Assembly (NCBI GenBank): GCA_937983475.1
Contig: CALJZV010000395.1
Location: 1-9,289 of the forward strand
Direction of reading: 5' to 3'
DNA from: an uncultured Verrucomicrobiales bacterium
GTDB lineage: Bacteria > Verrucomicrobiota > Verrucomicrobiia > Limisphaerales > JACDHS01
Length of the DNA stretch: 9,289 nt
How positions within the stretch are numbered: position 1 is the first letter of the stretch; every line of letters starts with the position of its first letter. The translations under genes and the position numbers were made by a program. Below, in pieces: positions 6,024-9,289 of this stretch. The notes beneath the pieces were generated by a model. The model was not told the DNA's origin and ran no database searches. It saw nothing but the letters and a program-made list of their open reading frames with translations.

Positions 6024-7091
6024 TTAACCGCCAATGCAGCTCATGGTCCGCTCCGGCTGCTTGAAGTCCGGCTCCCCGATGTGATGCCGGGCTTCTTTTT
6101 GCAGAACAACGCCCCTGATAAACGCCTTCAACGCCTCATCGGACTCGCCGTTCCGCACGCGCTCCCTCAGGTCATGCTCAACTTGACTGAACAGGCAGGT
6201 GCGCAGCTTGCCGTCGGCGGTCAGCCGCAACCGGTTGCAATGGCCGCAGAACGGTTCGCTCACCGGCGCAATAATGCCGATTTCGCCGGGCCCATCGGCA
6301 AAAGCCCATCGCCGCGCGGTTTCCGAAGGATGCGTTGATTGAACGGGCTGAATGGCGAAGCGAGCCCGAAGCCGCTCCATTATCTCCCGGCCCGAAACCA
6401 CCAGATCCTTCTGCCAGGCTCGGCGCGAATCCAGCGGCATGAACTCAATGAACCGGAACTGGATCCCCTTGCGCCGGGCAAAGTCGGCCAGGTTTTCGAT
6501 CTCCTGGTCGTTGATGCCGCGAATGACCACGGCGTTGACCTTCACCGGGTTGAGCCCCAACGACAACGCCAGCTCGATGCTTTCCAGCACGGAGCCCAGG
6601 CCGTCGGTTCCGGTGATTTTCCGGAAATTGTCCCGGTCCAGCGAATCGAGGCTGAAGCTCACCCGGCGCAGGCCGGCATCGCGGAGCGCCCGCGCCTTTT
6701 GAGGAAATAAAAACCCGTTGGTGGTCAGCGCCAAGTCCGTGATGCCCGGGATGCGCGCCAGTTTTTCCACCAAAACATCCAGTTGCTGCCGCAGGAGCGG
6801 TTCGCCGCCCGTCAGCCGGATTTTCTCAATGCCCAGCCCGACGGCAATCCTCACACTTCTTTCAATTTCCTCAAAGGAGAGGATGTTCTGCTGCGGCTGC
6901 CATTGGCGAACAATGGGCTTGGATTGGGGCAATGCCCCCCAACGGCCCCGGTAGAAATGCTCCGCCGCCTCGGTTTCGGGCAAACAATAGAGGCAGCGAA
7001 AATTGCACCGGTCGGTGACGCTCACGCGCAAGTCGCGCATGACACGGCCGTGGGAATCCACGAGCAAATTGGACGGATTGGCCATCAACAT
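6024..7091 (-). CDS. moaA: GTP 3',8-cyclase MoaA (molybdenum cofactor biosynthesis)
   Basis: MoaA is a radical-SAM enzyme that turns GTP into 3',8-cyclo-7,8-dihydro-GTP, the first step of molybdenum cofactor synthesis. This 355-residue protein shows all its marks: DLRVSVTDRCNFRCLYCLPE with the SAM-cluster cysteines 29, 33 and 36; GGEPLL (95-100); ALTTNGF (121-127); VSFSLDS (144-150); FIEFMPL (214-220); the second iron-sulphur site at Cys282, Cys285 (CGHCNRLRLT) and Cys299; and the C-terminal double glycine (SCIGG). It is longer than the usual roughly 330 residues because about 30 extra residues lie between YCLPE and LSFEEI (about 40-69). ATG 7091 is used as start; ATG 7085 is nearly equivalent, and neither has a clear ribosome site. 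The next moa genes (moaC, moaE, mog) are not in the window. It sits within a same-strand run between the coiled-coil gene and the FmdB-like gene. Confidence 0.96.
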   Translation of the reverse strand: MLMANPSNLLVDSHGRVMRDLRVSVTDRCNFRCLYCLPETEAAEHFYRGRWGALPQSKPIVRQWQPQQNILSFEEIERSVRIAVGLGIEKIRLTGGEPLLRQQLDVLVEKLARIPGITDLALTTNGFLFPQKARALRDAGLRRVSFSLDSLDRDNFRKITGTDGLGSVLESIELALSLGLNPVKVNAVVIRGINDQEIENLADFARRKGIQFRFIEFMPLDSRRAWQKDLVVSGREIMERLRARFAIQPVQSTHPSETARRWAFADGPGEIGIIAPVSEPFCGHCNRLRLTADGKLRTCLFSQVEHDLRERVRNGESDEALKAFIRGVVLQKEARHHIGEPDFKQPERTMSCIGG

Positions 7092-7093
7092 TT

Positions 7094-7130
7094 TGGGCCC
7101 AGAGCGCGCTGGCGGCGTCCTGGGCCCAGA
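7094..7130. repeat. Paired TGGGCCCAGA palindromes just upstream of moaA
   Basis: TGGGCCCAGA occurs at 7094-7103 and again at 7121-7130; the core TGGGCCCA is itself palindromic. The copies can also pair with each other as a 9-bp stem (7094-7102 with 7120-7128) around a 17-base loop. The nearer copy ends three bases from the moaA start codon. No T tract follows on the reverse strand, so it is not an ordinary terminator for the upstream coiled-coil gene. Confidence 0.5.
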
Positions 7131-7161
7131 AAAGTAAACCAGCCTCGTCCTTGGCGAAACC

Positions 7162-7968
7162 TTATTGTCGCGGCGTCGCGGAGGGGGCGTTGGTGGATTG
7201 AATTTTCACACCGCCGTCCTGCTTGATTTCGACCTCCAAATCGGGGCTTTTTTCGACGGGCTTGGTGAGCGTGGGCGCCACCAGCCGCTCGGCGCCTTTC
7301 TGGCCCTGCGAACCGTAAATGCCGCGGCGAATCCATTCCAGGCGGCGGGCAATGGAGAGTTCCTCCTTGAGCTTCTGCACCTGCTCCCGAAGGATGGCCA
7401 AATCATTGAACTGCTTCTCCAGCTCGGCTTTTTCGGCCTGCAACCGCTTCAATTCCTTCAGGAGAAATTCGCGGTCACCCTCCGAAGCGGCGAGCTTGCG
7501 CTCAGTGTCGGCAATCTGCTTCTCTAGGTTCCCCAAGGCGGAATTGAGGTCCACCATCTTTTTGGTCAGGTCGTCGTTCTGTCCCTCCAGTTCAGCGATG
7601 CGGGCATCCCGCCGGGCGATTTCCTCCTGAGCCGCCCTGACATCGGCTTCGGTCTTGGCGAGGGTGGTGGCGGTGTCGCCAAGTTGTTTCTCGGTGGCGG
7701 CCAGTTTGTTGGACACCGCCAAAGCTTCAGACTTGAGCTGGCTGAAGCTGCCCTGAAGCTGGCTGTAATTGCTCTCCAGCGTCATATTGACGCTCTTTTG
7801 CTCTTCGAGCTTGCCCCGGGTCTGGACCACTTCATTCGAAAGGGTGGTAATGTGAGCCGTGTCTTTTTGCTTCTCCTCCTTGGACTTGTTGTTCACCACG
7901 ATCAGCCCGATGCCAAAGGCAACGGCCAGGATCACCACGAAAATCAAAAGCGCGTTCTTGTTTTGCAT
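7162..7968 (-). CDS. Membrane-anchored coiled-coil protein of unknown function
   Basis: From ATG 7968 this is a 268-residue protein; the frame stays open to 8025 but the added residues are not convincing, and ATG 7968 puts the membrane helix right at the N-terminus. Residues 7-25 (LLIFVVILAVAFGIGLIVV) form a single membrane segment or uncleaved anchor. Residues about 30-210 are a long, almost unbroken heptad-type coiled coil rich in Glu, Lys, Gln, Leu and Ala. It ends in ARRLEWIRRGIYGSQGQKGAE (207-227), which departs from the coiled coil and may be the conserved functional end. A Pro/Thr/Ser-rich tail closes the protein. With a short N-terminal side, the coil would lie in the periplasm if the positive-inside rule is weak, or in the cytosol if KSK after the helix dominates; the topology is undecided. 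It is divergent from the LON-domain gene and the first of a reverse-strand run leading to moaA. No enzyme motif was recognised. Confidence 0.8.
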   Translation of the reverse strand: MQNKNALLIFVVILAVAFGIGLIVVNNKSKEEKQKDTAHITTLSNEVVQTRGKLEEQKSVNMTLESNYSQLQGSFSQLKSEALAVSNKLAATEKQLGDTATTLAKTEADVRAAQEEIARRDARIAELEGQNDDLTKKMVDLNSALGNLEKQIADTERKLAASEGDREFLLKELKRLQAEKAELEKQFNDLAILREQVQKLKEELSIARRLEWIRRGIYGSQGQKGAERLVAPTLTKPVEKSPDLEVEIKQDGGVKIQSTNAPSATPRQ

Positions 7969-7998
7969 AATTTTTTGGAACCTTGTGCGAAGAAGGCG

Positions 7999-8027
7999 AT
8001 TTTGGCAAGCCCCCTCCGCTTGCACAA
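7999..8027 (-). promoter_or_regulatory. Candidate reverse promoter with an inverted repeat in its spacer
   Basis: On the reverse strand TTGTGC (8022-8027) and CAAAAT (7999-8004) are separated by 17 bases, a weak sigma-70-like arrangement giving a leader of about 24 bases for the coiled-coil gene. The spacer contains the inverted repeat GCAAGC (8005-8010), seven-base loop, GCTTGC (8018-8023). This also lies directly before the forward LON-domain start codon, so it could be a shared operator or a leader hairpin. The call rests on eye-matching only. Confidence 0.33.
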
Positions 8028-8725
8028 TGGACGCTCGGGACTACATTTTGTTCATGGAAATTCCCTCCAACGTGCCCGTGATGACGTTGCCCAACGTCAC
8101 TCTTTTCCCTCAGGCCTTGTTGCCCCTGTACGTCTTCGAGCCGCGCTATCGGCAGATGCTCCACGACTCGCTGACCTCACACCGGATGTTCATTGTCGCC
8201 ATGCAGCGGCCGGGCCGACACAGGGAAACCCCCAGCCGAATCGCCGGACTGGGCTTCATCCGGGTGGCGGTGGATAACACCGATGGCACATCCCACTTAA
8301 TCCTTCAGGGCATGAGCCGGGTGCAGCTCGGGAGGATTGTCCGCTACAAGCCCTACCGGGTTCACGCCATTACCCCGTTGCAGGCGCCCCATACCGATAA
8401 TGTCACTGTGGATGCCCTGCTGGCCAAGGTGCGCGACCTGGTGGCCGAGCGCATCGAGCTGGGGTGGCACGTGAAGAGCAAATCCCCGGGCAAAAAAAAG
8501 GGCAAGCAGCCAACGATGCTTTCGGTCAAGGACGTCGTCCATTATCTGGATGCTTTGGAAGACGCCGACCAGGTCGCGGACCTGGTGTCCTGCGCCATGC
8601 TGCCCAGCCCGGCCGAACGCCAGACCATTCTGGAAACGGTGGACGTCGAGCCGCGCCTCAAGCACCTCATTCATTTTTTGATGGCCGAAATCAGCCAACA
8701 GAGGAAAAGTAAGCAGCATGATTGA
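8027..8725 (+). CDS. Stand-alone LON substrate-binding domain protein
   Basis: From ATG 8027 this is a 232-residue protein; the frame is open upstream to 7859, but that part overlaps the divergent coiled-coil gene and reads as shadow. Residues about 14-118 match the N-terminal domain of Lon protease: PVMTLPNVTLFPQALLPLYVFEPRYRQML (17-45), FIVAMQ (55-60), IAGLGFIRVAV (72-82) and HLILQGMSRVQLG (90-102). There is no AAA+ ATPase and no Ser-Lys protease domain, so it is a LON-domain-only protein, a type known in many bacteria but without a settled role; binding of unfolded or specific proteins is the usual suggestion. A Lys-rich loop (KSKSPGKKKGK, 150-160) separates the domain from a helical C-terminal part (about 165-225). 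It is cytosolic, with no signal peptide. Its stop overlaps the start of the DUF1844 gene, implying translational coupling. No clear ribosome site is visible. Confidence 0.88.
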   Translation: MDARDYILFMEIPSNVPVMTLPNVTLFPQALLPLYVFEPRYRQMLHDSLTSHRMFIVAMQRPGRHRETPSRIAGLGFIRVAVDNTDGTSHLILQGMSRVQLGRIVRYKPYRVHAITPLQAPHTDNVTVDALLAKVRDLVAERIELGWHVKSKSPGKKKGKQPTMLSVKDVVHYLDALEDADQVADLVSCAMLPSPAERQTILETVDVEPRLKHLIHFLMAEISQQRKSKQHD

Positions 8726-9149
8726 TCGTTCCGATGACGCCCCGCATTCCGCCAGCCGCGAGGAAATCATGTCGGCCTTGTTCGCCAACATGATTGTTCA
8801 AAACACCAACATGGCCTTCATGTTTTTGGGCCGGATGCCCCACCCCGAGACCGGCGAGCTGCTCCAGGATTTGGAAAGCGCCCGTTTCTTCATCGACCAG
8901 CTCGAAATGATCGAAGTCAAAACCCGCGGCAACCTCGATGCCCGCGAGGACCAACTGCTCAAGCAAAGCCTCACCAGTCTTCGCATGGCGTTTGTCGAAG
9001 CGGTTTCCAAGCCCGCTGCGGCTTCCGGCAAATCCACCGGACAAGCCGAGCCGTCATCGCAAGCCGGCAAGATCGTCGACGCCGCCGGCGCGGAGGAAAA
9101 ACCCGTGGATGACGAAGCGTCGAAAAAGAAATTCTCCAAGAAATATTAA
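8718..9149 (+). CDS. DUF1844-domain protein
   Basis: A 143-residue protein from ATG 8718, whose first bases overlap the last eight of the LON-domain gene; GAGGA at 8701-8705 is a slightly distant ribosome site. Residues about 14-95 fit DUF1844: LFANMIVQNTNMAFMFLGRM (21-40), then HPETGELLQDLESARFFIDQL (42-62), EMIEVKTRGNLDAREDQLL (63-81) and SLRMAFVEAV (87-96). These carry the family pattern of a glycine-proline-rich turn, a helix with ID-x-L, a KT-x-GNL motif and a final LR-x-x-F helix. The family is helical, cytosolic and of unknown function. Residues 97-143 are a disordered-looking Ala/Ser/Lys/Glu tail ending KKKFSKKY. The overlap with the LON-domain gene suggests the two products are made in a fixed ratio and may act together, which is inference. 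Confidence 0.88.
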   Translation: MIDRSDDAPHSASREEIMSALFANMIVQNTNMAFMFLGRMPHPETGELLQDLESARFFIDQLEMIEVKTRGNLDAREDQLLKQSLTSLRMAFVEAVSKPAAASGKSTGQAEPSSQAGKIVDAAGAEEKPVDDEASKKKFSKKY

Positions 9150-9248
9150 AGCCGTCGCCTTGGAACGTCGGGTGGGAAGGCCTTGTTGAGCGAGCGCCGG
9201 TTTTTTCGATGAGAAAAAAATAGATCTTTAGTAGGGTTTCAGCAGTAC

Positions 9249-9289
9249 ATGGCACAAAACAGCTTTCAGAAATACTGTATCGTATGGCG
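9249..9289 (+). CDS. Possible start of a further gene, cut by the window end
   Basis: ATG 9249 opens a frame (MAQNSFQKYCIVW) that remains open to the last base. The preceding 60 bases are AT-rich, as expected upstream of a gene, but there is no good ribosome site (AGGG lies about 13 bases upstream) and the 13 residues match nothing I recognise. A second ATG at 9284 is equally possible. The rest of 9150-9248 shows no clear terminator for the DUF1844 gene. Confidence 0.25.
   Translation, partial: MAQNSFQKYCIVW

Noticed and set aside
7094..7161. Molybdenum cofactor riboswitch before moaA
   Set aside because: The 70-base gap is too short, and only one simple stem made from repeated palindromes is visible, not the multi-helix structure of that riboswitch.
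7859..8026. Upstream extension of the LON-domain reading frame
   Set aside because: It overlaps the start of the divergent coiled-coil gene, including its membrane helix codons, and the LON domain begins only after ATG 8027.
9150..9248. Terminator or small RNA after the DUF1844 gene
   Set aside because: T-rich and A-rich runs are present near 9200-9225 but no stem of useful length precedes them.
1..9289. Defence island, CRISPR array, toxin-antitoxin pair, prophage or insertion sequence
   Set aside because: No repeat-spacer pattern, transposase, integrase, nuclease or toxin motif appears on either strand, and every substantial reading frame is explained by the genes listed.

Overview
The window looks like chromosomal DNA of a GC-rich Gram-negative bacterium, most likely of the Verrucomicrobiota (PVC group). 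That placement is an inference from gene content: a hydroxypyruvate-isomerase-like TIM barrel beside a secreted ThuA-like protein, a secreted exo-sialidase, a small Ser/Thr kinase with an N-terminal zinc ribbon, and a LON-domain protein overlapping a DUF1844 protein. No transposase, integrase, phage gene, CRISPR array, tRNA or rRNA was seen. I read it as ordinary housekeeping and accessory chromosome, and I did not find a convincing new multi-gene system.

Layout. Positions 1-1013 hold two forward genes: the last 41 codons of a hydroxypyruvate-isomerase-like protein and a secreted ThuA-like protein. Facing them is a reverse-strand YihY/BrkB-family membrane protein (1033-2415) with a winged-helix tail; its probable terminator lies inside the end of the ThuA gene. 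A 340-base gap (2416-2755) holds two hairpins, one of which looks like a reverse-strand terminator with no reverse gene feeding it. Then come a secreted GH33-type sialidase (2756-3961) and a zinc-ribbon protein kinase (4049-5038), both forward. The kinase has a promoter-like sequence so close to its GTG codon that the mRNA may be leaderless.

From 7968 down to 5136 four reverse-strand genes follow one another with gaps of about 70-100 bases: a membrane-anchored coiled-coil protein, MoaA (molybdenum cofactor step 1), an FmdB-type zinc ribbon protein, and a small exported beta-rich protein with a lysine/glutamate tail. A strong intrinsic terminator at 5071-5106 ends the run. They could be one transcription unit, but their functions do not obviously belong together.

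A 58-base divergent region (7969-8026) with an inverted repeat separates this run from a forward pair, a stand-alone LON substrate-binding-domain protein (8027-8725) and a DUF1844 protein (8718-9149), which overlap by 8 bases and are probably translationally coupled. The last 140 bases hold no complete gene and possibly the first codons of another one.

Points most worth a second look: the possible leaderless kinase mRNA, the roughly 30-residue insertion in MoaA next to its radical-SAM cysteines, the orphan terminator-like hairpin at 2601-2628, and the shared divergent control region at 7969-8026.
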